64,000 bases of DNA. Source: Dryococelus australis. Taxonomy: Eukaryota; Arthropoda; Insecta; Phasmatodea; Phasmatidae. This document shows, in pieces, positions 39,901 to 47,003 of the stretch. Both the position numbers and the translations under genes were made by a program. Below the pieces are notes generated by a model that ran no database searches, was not told the DNA's origin, and saw only the letters and a program-made list of their open reading frames with translations. Position 1 is the stretch's first letter; each line of letters starts with the position of its first letter. The stretch spans positions 79,919,895 through 79,983,894 of the forward strand of contig CM056995.1 in assembly GCA_029891345.1 (NCBI GenBank), read 5' to 3'.

Positions 39901-41003
39901 GTTCATACACCTCCCCACTATCGTACATGTAACTTGTAATGGTAACATTGTCAATTTAGGCATTGTTTGATTACATCTGTTTGAAAATAGAAGTGTTTTC
40001 ATAGTAAAATAAAACAACTAACACAAAAATCACAAAAAAAAAAGAAAATTAAATTGCAAAACGGCCTAACCATTCAATACCTAAATTCACAATATTACCA
40101 ACACACTAACACATTATTTCTCAGTGCAAATCACCTATACATAAAAATAATTTCTGGGGAAACTCGAAGCTTTGCTGATGCGCGACGCTTCGCGTCACCA
40201 CCAAAAGAATATTGCAGGCGAGGCAGAATCCCAATTGCCATCGTAAGTTTTTGGTTTAGTTTTGCCCACCAGAAATTCATCAAGTTAGGCAGTCATGATA
40301 GTTAAAGAAGAGGTTGTGGGGACCGACCTTAAAGAATTTTGATTTTTGAGTGAAATTTATAGATAACGATATTGATGGCAGTCCTGATGGGGTATGATGC
40401 CCTATCAATTTACTGACGCCATCCTTTGTACATGACTGGAGAGGTAGATGCCGGATTTGTTAGTTCTTTATTTGAAAATTTAGTTAATTAGTGTTTGAAT
40501 GGATAGCTCCGTGGAACAATAGGCATTATTGCCTTAACTACACCATCAAAAAAAAATTCAAATATGTAGTCTGTAACCCTTATAAAGTAACATGTCATAT
40601 GGTAAAGTCCATCAGAAGAGCTTTCAAATTAAATAATTTTGCTTTTTTGGCACTAGCCCTTCCACAGTTGAAGCCATTTCTATAAATCTAAAACCAGTAA
40701 ATTTGAAAATTGTTTGGTATTTTCAAAAATTAATTTTAAAAAAAATTGTATGCTTAAAAATTATTATTAATTGATAAAGTCAAAAACATTGAAATCTGAG
40801 AGGGTGCTCAAGTGATATTGAATGATCAAACCACAAAATGAATACATATTCCGAATCATACTATTTTTTTCAATTCAATTTTTCAACTAGTCAAAAGTGA
40901 AACACAAGATACAGTTGCTAAAATATCTAACCTCACAAAAGAACTCATTCCCACGAAGGCCGCAGAACCAGGAAATCCACGACACCTCCTCAGAGCTGCT
41001 CAT
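12848..41003 (-). CDS. CkIIbeta: Casein kinase II regulatory subunit beta (five coding exons)
   Basis: This encodes the regulatory beta subunit of protein kinase CK2, which dimerises through a zinc finger and docks two catalytic alpha subunits. Joining 40932-41003, 36657-36759, 28891-29082, 18087-18276 and 12848-12956 on the minus strand gives 666 nt and 221 aa. Visible landmarks are the N-terminal [14 protein letters not shown] with autophosphorylation serines, an RxxL destruction-box-like motif at residues 47-50, the acidic loop [14 protein letters not shown] around residues 55-68, and zinc ligands C109, C114, C137 and C140 at the positions used in human CK2-beta. The [11 protein letters not shown] and HPEYRPKRP stretches are family hallmarks. 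The C-terminus, [13 protein letters not shown], is about six residues longer than the human one. Introns total about 27.5 kb and are filled with mobile elements. The gene is intact and almost certainly functional. Confidence 0.97.
13469..14487. mobile_element. Palindromic Tc1/mariner (DDE_3) transposon derivative
   Basis: Two inverted arms both carry the 3' end of the same transposase and point outward. The left arm (about 13,469-13,898, minus) reads [33 protein letters not shown] and the GGHIEHL terminus, with the middle of the gene deleted. The right arm (about 13,900-14,487, plus) reads [33 protein letters not shown] and the same HIEH terminus. Matching outer ends (CCCCAA-TTTGAAGGTCTATAAT) are TIR-proximal. 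The left end starts CAGGATGAG after TA. It is defective; the arms differ, so it is not a recent exact inversion. Confidence 0.85.
15762..17189 (+). mobile_element. Second hAT element
   Basis: The ends begin TAGGGATGT at the left and, inverted, at the right. These are the same termini as the hAT at 7,153-9,021, with similar GATTC-rich subterminal sequence. Flanking octamers GTTATTAT and GTTATGTC share their first five bases, consistent with a decayed 8-bp duplication. The interior carries a dimerisation-domain remnant on the plus strand. Catalytic parts are not visible. Confidence 0.7.
16508..16699 (+). pseudogene. hAT transposase C-terminal dimerisation remnant
   Basis: The ORF contains [20 protein letters not shown] and then TDKQ, fitting the hATC pattern (P-S-VERxFSxxxxIxTDxR). 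The preceding 120 bp is similar to sequence at 34,620-34,790. Only the terminal fragment is open, so it is a relic. Confidence 0.6.
18087..18276 (-). CDS. CkIIbeta: CK2-beta coding exon 4 (residues 123-186)
   Basis: The acceptor reads CCTCACAG. The exon codes [17 protein letters not shown] with the second zinc pair (C137, C140), then [15 protein letters not shown] and the dimer and alpha-docking region ending NQFVPR. The donor is GTAAAA, in phase 2 within an Arg codon. It is the most conserved block of the gene. Confidence 0.97.
20192..20731 (+). repeat. RTE-like nonautonomous interspersed repeat, copy 1
   Basis: The head reads CTAGCAGCCCAGTATCGCTT and the tail ends ATAATATTATAGAT, a head/tail layout typical of short RTE-type or SINE-like elements in animals. 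It shares head, middle and tail with copy 2 at 23,902-24,593. Within the element, a module around GTGAAAGAATTATAAGAAT and a TAGTTT block occurs twice (about 20,455-20,540 and 20,625-20,690). Family assignment is tentative. Confidence 0.6.
20930..21640 (-). mobile_element. Penelope-like element fragment
   Basis: The minus strand reads peptides such as [19 protein letters not shown] and then [13 protein letters not shown] near 21,060-21,210. This is the linker and beginning of the GIY-YIG region of Penelope-like retroelements (CxxxxCxxC, C-x-NLIY). A peptide resembling the RT-thumb segment [14 protein letters not shown] is readable near 21,450-21,500. It is interrupted and 5' truncated, and the YIGQT core is not intact. 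Confidence 0.6.
21690..22900 (+). mobile_element. LTR-retrotransposon fossil (LTR plus leader)
   Basis: An LTR-like stretch carries a TATAAATAGG box at about 21,940 and a polyadenylation signal inside TTGAGCTCTCAATAAACATA near 22,312-22,332, both in plus orientation. The same tail is seen at 30,510-30,535 and 38,150-38,170. The downstream leader contains about three diverged tandem units built around GTCAGCGACAT. It is broken, without recognisable pol, and looks old. Confidence 0.5.
22905..23330 (+). mobile_element. Tc1/mariner-superfamily transposase fragment
   Basis: The plus strand reads [16 protein letters not shown]-like sequence, then [17 protein letters not shown] (the second catalytic Asp block), [17 protein letters not shown] (the expected D of SPDLTPLDF is changed), and [20 protein letters not shown]. 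It has frame breaks and no TIRs were identified. It belongs to a different subfamily from the palindromic element at 13,469. Confidence 0.75.
23902..24593 (+). repeat. RTE-like nonautonomous repeat, copy 2, split by a hAT MITE
   Basis: It shares CTAGCAGCC head, GGTTTTATGGAGTTATT, AAATTTTGAAATTTCT and the TATTAGTATAGAT tail with copy 1. The duplicated AATTATAAGAAT module is also present in both halves. A 251-bp MITE interrupts it at 24,145-24,395. Confidence 0.65.
24145..24395. mobile_element. hAT-type MITE with exact 8-bp target duplication
   Basis: The element begins CAGGCCCACCAAGAGA and its other end, reverse complemented, begins CAGGCCTGCTAAGAGA. It is flanked by CGACATGG at 24137-24144 and 24396-24403. 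The equivalent site in copy 1 (near 20,555) is uninterrupted. It is 251 bp with no coding capacity. CAG termini and an 8-bp duplication indicate hAT. Confidence 0.92.
24620..25459 (-). mobile_element. LTR-like fossil related to the repeats at 50.4-52.0 and 59.2-60.7 kb
   Basis: 25,060-25,459 aligns by eye with both long direct repeats downstream: CTGGATCCTTATC, then a CTACCCT...CAG stretch, GGGAGCGG, CACATGGTTRGAGGTT, CTGTCAACTTTGG, and the same terminal TCATG-GTCA boundary. No internal coding region adjoins it, so it is a solo or truncated LTR, broken and diverged. Confidence 0.6.
25693..26058 (-). CDS. Hypothetical small secreted-protein-like ORF inside a CK2-beta intron
   Basis: A 121-codon minus-strand ORF. 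Residues about 10-33 form a hydrophobic segment ([20 protein letters not shown]) resembling a signal peptide, followed by ACTWPNG. The rest holds five Cys residues and an N-glycosylation sequon, NVT. A TAG directly precedes the ATG, TTTATAAAC lies about 20 bp upstream, and the stop codon is embedded in AATAAA, a ready polyadenylation signal. No family is recognised. It could be a nested single-exon gene, an exon of a longer gene, or chance; length and the signal-like start are only modest evidence. Confidence 0.3.
   Translation of the reverse strand: MYYLHNISTKIIILNWLVFIFVLSWWFSLVACTWPNGMAKPAAADINNGPAVYKLLQKHSLCIGQNVTDSTETVFSMACIQVAEDCVHSWLPSPAAPCSSQIHPSGLVVLRGRFVQPISIE
27290..27830. other. 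Unidentified repeat-like block
   Basis: This stretch has clearly higher GC than the flanking intron and sharp compositional edges, as expected of an inserted element. No open frame, TIR or family was recognised on either strand. Confidence 0.3.
28117..28355. mobile_element. MITE with about 35-bp TIRs and TA target
   Basis: The left end reads TATAGGCCATTCACTGTAAA and continues GTGAGCACTTTTTGAA. The right end, reverse complemented, reads TATAGGCCGTTCATGGTAAA and continues GTGAGCACTTTTGAA. It is about 239 bp, noncoding, and bordered by TA. A single related end lies at 36,171-36,201. It is probably Tc1/mariner-derived. Confidence 0.85.
28891..29082 (-). CDS. CkIIbeta: CK2-beta coding exon 3 (residues 59-123)
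   Basis: The acceptor reads TTTCCAG and the reading frame continues in phase. The exon codes the rest of the acidic loop, the [20 protein letters not shown] helices and the first zinc-knuckle pair, CPRVYC (C109, C114). The donor is GTGAGAA. It ends in phase 1 within a split Gly codon. Confidence 0.97.
29890..31830 (+). mobile_element. LTR-retrotransposon fossil (LTR plus leader)
   Basis: An LTR-like region carries CTATATAAG near 30,153, ACCAGGTCGCCTAYAYCTG near 30,432, and a degenerate polyadenylation tail (TTGAGATTTCAATTAA) near 30,512. It is followed by a leader with a duplicated 300-bp unit. It is collinear with the fossil at 37,440-39,370. No pol was recognised. It is broken; edges are approximate. 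Confidence 0.5.
30778..31400 (+). repeat. Tandem duplication of a leader segment in the LTR fossil
   Basis: Units starting near 30,778 and 31,105 share AACACCTTCAYCCAGAGAGG, GCGACAGTCTCAA, TCCATTCCTGTGTGGACGCA and CATCCAGTGG. The spacer between them (about 31,025-31,095) starts CAGTAAAACCCCTCCATTAC and resembles a Tigger/pogo-type transposon end. Confidence 0.75.
34351..34416. repeat. Short tandem duplication (about 29-bp unit)
   Basis: TCATGATAGT(AGT)GTGCAA plus TGATGAAGTACG occurs twice in a row and is followed by a third partial TCATGA. Confidence 0.9.
34600..34960 (+). mobile_element. hAT transposase-region fragment
   Basis: The segment from about 34,620 to 34,790 is clearly similar to 16,380-16,560 of the hAT at 15,762-17,189, sharing CATTGTTTTGATGATGCAGT, CGTACAGAAATA and TGTGATAAATG. 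A second related stretch (CTGATGTGCGAAATGCACA) follows at about 34,900, suggesting a local duplication. No TIRs were located. Confidence 0.55.
36171..36201. repeat. Solo end related to the MITE at 28,117-28,355
   Basis: AGAGTGCTCACTTTACAGTG plus AATGG matches the inner and outer TIR of that MITE in inverted orientation. No partner end was found nearby. Confidence 0.6.
36657..36759 (-). CDS. CkIIbeta: CK2-beta coding exon 2 (residues 25-59)
   Basis: The exon follows an acceptor reading TTTCACAG and codes [15 protein letters not shown], then [19 protein letters not shown]. It ends in phase 1 (one G of the next Asp codon) before GTATAC. It contains the RxxL motif and the start of the acidic loop. 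Confidence 0.97.
36760..40931 (-). other. CK2-beta intron between coding exons 1 and 2
   Basis: A 4.2-kb intron with an A-run near 36,792-36,810 and an LTR-element fossil in the middle. The remainder, including 39,380-40,930, is AT-rich without recognisable genes. Confidence 0.85.
37440..39370 (+). mobile_element. LTR-retrotransposon fossil (LTR plus leader)
   Basis: The LTR-like part contains a TATA-like ACTATATG near 37,695, ACCAGGTCGCCTACATCTG near 38,071, and a clear polyadenylation tail, TTGAGTTCTCAATAAATGCA, near 38,151. The following leader is collinear with that of the 29,890-31,830 fossil (AACTCCTCCAACCAAGGAGA, CAGAACGAGACCGCACCGCC). It is broken, and no pol was recognised. Confidence 0.55.
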
Positions 41004-41007
41004 TTTC
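40932..41007 (-). CDS. CkIIbeta: CK2-beta first coding exon (residues 1-24)
   Basis: The acceptor is preceded by a T/C-rich tract and ends in CCATCCAG. Four UTR bases (GAAA) then precede the ATG at 41003-41001. The exon codes [16 protein letters not shown] followed by RGNEFFCE and ends with GAG before the GT donor. Only a splice acceptor lies upstream of the start, so at least one noncoding exon must exist further 5'. Confidence 0.96.
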
Positions 41008-41304
41008 CTGGATGGTGAGGGGAAAAAAAACCCAATTACAGTGAAAATATTTCACTGAAGCCAAAAACTAAACTGCAGTGAATACACCTATTTTCAAGTA
41101 AACCTACAGTTGCCTTGTGTTGCTCGTGCCTGTATGTCAATATTTGCATATTAAGAATATTTTCTTCATAAATGAGCAATTGACTCACACTGAAATATAA
41201 AATATATGCAAATAAAAAAATTAACACGTTGTTGTACCCCCACCTCTCAATTTTAGCCTAGTCCTCGCTGATACCTAGCTATGCCTGAACACCCCCAAAG
41301 CTTT

Positions 41305-41324
41305 TGTGTGTGTGTGTGTGTGTG
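41305..41324. repeat. (TG)n microsatellite
   Basis: About ten uninterrupted TG units. Confidence 0.95.
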
Positions 41325-42797
41325 AGGGTGAGAGAGCAGTATGGATAAGCCGTAAGGAAAAGTAGAGGCCCATTTAAAGTGTGCAGCAGAAACGTGACAT
41401 CACAGGCTGGCAACATGGTGCCCAGTCCCACATGGTGTTCCATACTCTCGAACCCCCTAAGATGGTGATGCCACATCTGAGCCACCTGGGTTAAGAAAAT
41501 TTAAATAACTTTTAAGTTTTGAAACTATTTTTAACACCAGGTAAGGGAAATTTGATTTTGGAATATTTTATGCACCAGAATTAATGTTTCACTGTTCCAG
41601 CTTTGTTTTTTATTCAAAGGTTTCGTGCAACGGTCGGGATACCTGGAGAGGTTGGCTTCTGCCCACCATGATGCCAGTCTGGAAGCAGCAGAAGTGAGGG
41701 AAGGACGAGTGTTCCATGGGAGCCTGCATCTCATTCGCGCAACTGATTTTTCTAGTTTCTGTCTGCATTTTAAATATTCTGAAACCTTTTTTCATCATCC
41801 CGAGTGCCTTCCCCACATGCAGGCTCATTTAGTTGTTTACAGTTTTAAGTTAATAACCTATGAAGTGACATCCTGTAACCAGCAAAACCTAATTTCTGTG
41901 GTTGTGTGCCAGTGAAGGAACTGGAATGAGTTTTTTGTTCCAACAGATGTCTTCAGTTCGTTTTTTTAGCAAACACGTAACGTAACATTCACATTATCTG
42001 CAAGTTTTAATTTTTAAGTTTTGAATTAGATAAATGTGTTTCACATATTGAATTCTCTTTTAGGTTCAAGAAGTCAGCTTTTCTATATTTTTTATAATGT
42101 AATAAAATTCCTCTTCAGGCAAAGTGTGATTTATTGTATATAGAATGCCTCAAGTTATTTTAAATGGAAGTCTACACTCCAAAAAAATTATAGTGCATCT
42201 GTATGACTGATAACGTATTATTTCAGATTAAGGCATAATCCTAGTACCATAAGACTAAGGCAGATCTTGCAGAAATAACAACTGTAATAAATATTTTTCA
42301 ACCAGTTCTTCACACTAATTTATTATATGGGACATAAATTAACACTATTGAAGTTCAATGTTATTTAGAATTCTATGGAAAACGACAGAGAAAAAAGAAG
42401 AAAGGACAATCTTACAAAATTGTTTTCATTAACCATGAGAACAAATATTTTACCAGAACACTGTATTTCTGCCAACGAGATATTTCTGATGCTGTGAATT
42501 TTTGTATCTTATTGCAGCAAAAGATGTTATGGAAAATAAATGCACCAATATTGCAAAATACTTGCTCACGAAGATGACAAAGACAGTTATCTAGGAATGC
42601 CCATTTTTAGATTTTCTGTGTTTCCTTCCAAAATCCTGTATACTTTGATTAATGTGTTAATTTATTGCCCGTGCCATTTCTAGACAAATCCTAACAAAAG
42701 GAAAAAAAAAATTCACGTACTACTATTTTAGAAAAATGTACAATAAATGCCATGTTGAGAAATTTATAGTGTTCACATTTATTACTACTTCTATTAC

Positions 42798-43330
42798 ACT
42801 AGACTGAAGTTATCTCTATCCTCCAGCTAAATCTCACTGCCCCGATGACTCATCACCATCCCAAAGGCTGCAATCGCCAGGACAACAACCGCCCAAGTCC
42901 TGAGTTAATGTTTTCCGCAACCTCCCCCACACCCCGCACTAACAAAAAAATAATTATTTTTGCTCCACCCCAACCCCCCCCCCCCTGAAAAACCTGTTTC
43001 TCTACCTCCCCACTGTCCCTTCTCACTAAGAAGAGTCGTGCCATCCCCAACAGATGTCCCACAAAAATGTGTTCCTTTTAAATTATCACAGAATCAATTT
43101 AAAAATTTTTCACGAAATATGAGTACGTAGTGATGTATCCCATAGGAGATTAATTAGAGGGCTGTTAATGACTTGGAACCACAAATTACAAGACAAAGCT
43201 CATATTTCTGAATTTTCTTTTTCGAAAAGGGAATAGCCTAATGATATAGCTGTGATTGCAGCCTGCCGGTCAGTGATGAGTCATCCGGGTGGCGAGATAG
43301 GGCTGGAGGATAGGGCTAACTTCAGTCCAG
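42798..43330. mobile_element. Mutator-like fold-back / MITE element
   Basis: Inverted arms of about 80-85 bp are roughly 80% alike. The left arm contains CTAGACTGAAGTTA, CTATCCTCCAGC and GATGACTCATCAC; the right arm, reverse complemented, contains CTGGACTGAAGTTA, CTATCCTCCAGC and GATGACTCATCAC. A direct repeat TTCTATTAC flanks both sides (42789-42797 and 43331-43339). Long TIRs with a 9-bp duplication point to the Mutator superfamily. It has no coding capacity. Confidence 0.82.
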
Positions 43331-44779
43331 TTCTATTACTGGGAGGCAAAACCTGACAATTTTGCGACTGACTGCTTATTACTTGTAAATGGTCATTGTT
43401 TATTTGTTTACCCTCATTTTTTGAGAGAAATTCTGAAAAGCTATAAGTTATTTCTATTTAGCCACATTTTGTGATTCATCACAACATAATTTTTAAATAA
43501 ACCTGTTAAGTCTCTAAGTGGCCGAGATGTAGGGCAGATTTAGTGGAATGCTGTAGTATGTACTGCCAGAAACTGCTACAGTTGCTGCATAACTGATGCC
43601 ATGTCATGGTGCAGCTGAATGACATGAATCATTATGCACTATTCAACAGTGCTTTACTCTGATAAATGCACATTGTATAGCATCTTCCAATTGCTGTACT
43701 GGACTGCACTGGCCGAGTGCAAGGTGTTTCATGTGCCAGAACTCACACTGAGCACAGTCGTTTTTTCATGTTCTAATTGTTGATTGCTCTGAAAAAGTGT
43801 GCACAGAGTGCAACCTTGCCGCACTATCTCCCGAGTCACTGCAGCAGTTCAACTGGAAATGTGGTCGACAAATACACCCACTTTGGGCAATCACGTGATA
43901 TTGCACTTTATACATTTTCTGGGCACACCTGGTACAGTCAAGTGGAAGATGCCAATAGTTTAATGGATTGTTGACACTTCTAGAATATATTGCAATTTTA
44001 TTATTATTACTGATAACAATTAGTAAACCACAATATATAGAAAATAACATAGCTCAGGTTGGGAACGTTTTAAAGAAACTAATGGACAACTAGAGGTCCA
44101 TGCCTCCTGACATCACTGTGTCACTATACACTGAAATCAAGGATACGTATTCCAGTTTAAAGAAAAAGATGCTGGTTTTATAAAACCACTGAGGTGACTA
44201 GTTGTCGTGCAGGTGACAATACATTACAGTAAGTCGACAACAGCTAGCCTACAACAGAGGTGGCAATATTAACATGAATAAAGTATGTTATAAAAATGCA
44301 TTGATCTGCAATTGTATGCTATCTGTGCTGTAAATGCTTCCGCATGCTGTAACATTTCACTACCATAGAAGACACTGTCACAATTTACCAATTTTGTGAC
44401 CATTGCTTGTGGACTTTCATTATTTGCCTTTTCTTTACATAACCAGAAGTACTTTGACATAATTGGCTGCCCATTTTTTTAAAAGCTTTTTCAACTTTTC
44501 TTTGTTCTTTTATCTTTCAGCAAACACTAATCTAAGATATGTTTAAAAAATGCACGTGCATGAGAGAATCAATTGTCTGGAATACCCTGTGTACCATGCC
44601 AATATGGCATTCCATGTACCTGGGATCAAGTCTCTCTTATTATTCATGGCAACAGCTCTATCAGTAAACAGAAGCATTTCAGGACGTGTACACTGACAGA
44701 CATTTCGGCCTCTACATGTCCTGAATATGTACCCAAAGGTTTGACATGTATTTTAGATACTTACATAATTGTCAATTGT

Positions 44780-45540
44780 ATATGTGAGGTTCACAAGGAA
44801 GAAGATAATAAGCAGGGACAAGTAGAGATGGGAGGACAAGAGATAGAAGAATCAGCAGAATATAAGTATCTAGGGAATGTACTGCAGGGAGACCTCAGGA
44901 GGAAAAAACAGGTAGAGAGGGTGGTAGCAAAGGGAAGAAGGGCTCTGGGTATGCTGGGAAGGGTGCTGAATGGAGTCAGCTGTGAGGTGAAGGAGAAGGC
45001 GTATGGCACAATGGTATGGCCAATGTTAGAATATGCTGCAGCAGTATGGGACGTGGAGGTGGAGGTGCAAGAACTGGAGAAGGTGCAGAGAAAGGCAGCA
45101 AGATGGGTGAAGGGTAGGTGGAGAAGGCAAGGGCAGGATGATGAAGTAGGGAACTATAGGCCAACAGTGATGAAAGAAATGGGATGGAGCTCATTGAAGG
45201 AGAGGAGGAAAGTTGAACAGCTAGTGAGGATGTACAGGGCGGTGAATGAAGAGGGAGGATGGGGAGGGCTACACTGCAAGCTAAGTAAGGGGGTATTTAG
45301 AGGAAGAGGACACAACAGTGAGAAGCTTCAGAGGGTGTAGAGGAGAACGGAGTGGGGTAGGCAGTCCATGCTTGTGAGGTCTGTGAGGGAGTGGAACGTG
45401 ATGAGGGAGGAGTTGGTATCTGTGAGGGGGGTTGGTAAGTTCAGGAAGTGAGTGGAAGAGGAGTTGGTTGGGTGAAGGAGAGGTGGGAGAGCTCGCCACT
45501 GGGTGGTAGCCTAATTGAGAGTATGTATTATCATGTATTA
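44780..45540 (+). mobile_element. LINE (CR1/L2/Jockey-like) 3' fragment, 5' truncated
   Basis: The plus strand is open from the junction to 45,340. Its C-terminal region of ORF2 reads YKYLGNVLQGDLRRKKQVER, GRRALGMLGRVLNGV, WPMLEYAAAVWD and LEKVQRKAARWVKG. It belongs to the same family as the fragments at 1,868-2,940 (minus) and 47,055-47,420 (plus). The upstream 200 bp of the ORF (from 44,573) is unrelated host sequence read through by chance. Confidence 0.85.
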
Positions 45541-46584
45541 TTACTGTGTCCTTCCATTTAATATACAAGAAATGAAATGATCCGTAGAACCTGAAGAATC
45601 TATTACCCAGACGATTCTGTTAGAAACAGATTTGCAGTTTCCCCCTGCACTGTCCAAAATAGTATTTTTCTTTACAATTTACGGTTTATTACACGTTTCC
45701 ACCAAAAAAAAGTTACTTAACATGGGAAGGCCTGTTATCAGATATCTGTATATAACATGCAAATACATTTCAATATTAACCCGCCTGGTATGTAAAAGAG
45801 GAAATCTATAACATTACGGTTTTAAAGTAAGAAAAATATATATGAAGTATTTCTGTAATTTTTTTGTCTTACAGCTTTTGATCTAGATATGGCTCTTTTA
45901 ATTTATACACTGAATATTATCATCAGTTTTTCTGTTCCTGGTTGACAAACGAGTTTCGAATACAATTAGGATTCATCAAGAGCTGACCAGAAAATGAGCG
46001 ACTGTGCACAGATGTCAAAATCGAATAAACAAGTAGATACCCGAATTTAGAACACGGCCTATTTTTCACTACTGTCACAGCCTTAACCTTCCACAACAGC
46101 AATATTTCGAACACGTCAATAATGGTTCACTGTTAATCTTTTAATAATTTTATTAACGCATTATTATTGTGCGCATTTAATTATACTGCCGAAATTTCAG
46201 CAAACCCTCCTAACTGTGTAGGTTTCATACGGGATAAAAGTCAGTAGCCACCACCTAGTTAACAGCATTACGAAGTATACAAACTGCATTAAATGAAAAT
46301 ATAATTTAAAAAATATTTTTCATTATTTTTAATACATCTGAATATCAATCAGACAATATCAAACATCATGAACACTGTAATTCAAAATTGTACAAATTCC
46401 GGTTGATAACGCCAAATCCGAAACATCTACCCACATGAAAACTACAGTCACTTTATCACCAGCAGAGGTGTAACAATAATCTTGAGCGCCTTTCATAACG
46501 GCATGAGCACGTTTGACGGCCTAAATATAATAAAAACATTGGATAAGCTATGAAATAACTTGCAAATATCTTACCTCTTCCTAC

Positions 46585-46640
46585 CTTGATTAGCCACGCT
46601 TGACGCTCTTTCACAAAGTAAAAAAACTATGACACGACAG
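46585..46640 (-). other. CkIIbeta: Inferred noncoding exon 1 of CK2-beta
   Basis: The coding start exon at 41,003 has an acceptor just before the ATG, so a 5' UTR exon must lie upstream. On the minus strand this stretch is locally CpG-containing, reads GAGCGTCAAGCGTGGC, and ends CTAATCAAG before a GTAGGAAG donor. It lies about 240-290 bp from the divergent RRP4 start, as expected for a bidirectional promoter. The right edge (transcription start) is a guess. Confidence 0.4.
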
Positions 46641-46878
46641 CGGCGCTGTCTGGTGACCGTGAGATGACTCTCTAAAAATAAATAAATCCAAAGATAAATG
46701 GAATGCAATTGTTTTGTTTCCGCCAGTAAACTGTTGGAGTTCGTCTTATCGGAAAAGGAGTTTGCAAAAATATAACAGGAAATTGCAAGATCTTGAGGAA
46801 ATTGAAACCTGCAGCTGTTAAAAAGAAGTCACTGTAATCTTACTGAAAGTTTTAAAAGTATAACCTCAATCATCATAA
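46641..46878. promoter_or_regulatory. Putative bidirectional promoter CK2-beta / RRP4
   Basis: A short interval between the inferred CK2-beta leader exon (minus) and the RRP4 start codon (plus). It contains a GC-rich near-palindrome, CAGCGGCGCTG, within an AT-rich background and no evident TATA box. The 5' UTR of RRP4 must lie at its right edge. Promoter identity is inferred from geometry only. Confidence 0.45.
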
Positions 46879-47003
46879 ATGTGTCAGAATATCCAAATAC
46901 GTTTGGCTAACGAAAGAATACAAACTTATCTTCCTAGCAGCTCTAATCCTCCTAGATTATTTACACCAGGAGAAATAATAACTGCGGATTCGGGATTTAT
47001 GAG
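46879..47003 (+). CDS. EXOSC2: RRP4 exon 1 (residues 1-42)
   Basis: The 125 nt encode MCQNIQIRLANERIQTYLPS and then the family-typical LFTPGEIITADSGFM. The exon ends with AG of a split Arg codon before a GTGATT donor. It is too short for a simple ORF search; homology and exact phase agreement with exon 2 support it. Confidence 0.9.

Larger units (their letters stand above)
41008..46584 (-). other. CK2-beta first intron (inferred)
   Basis: About 5.6 kb between the inferred leader exon and the coding start exon. It contains a (TG)n run, a Mutator-like fold-back element and a LINE fragment. Elsewhere it is AT-rich with no gene recognised. Confidence 0.55.

Noticed and set aside
41590-41915. Locally GC-richer ORF pair as a possible exon in the first CK2-beta intron.
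   Set aside because: No recognisable protein on either strand and no matching splice context. Left as intron.
44573-45340. The longest ORF in the window (255 codons) as a host gene.
   Set aside because: Only the part from about 44,780 is homologous, and it is LINE ORF2 C-terminus. The first 70 codons are unrelated sequence read through upstream of the truncation point.
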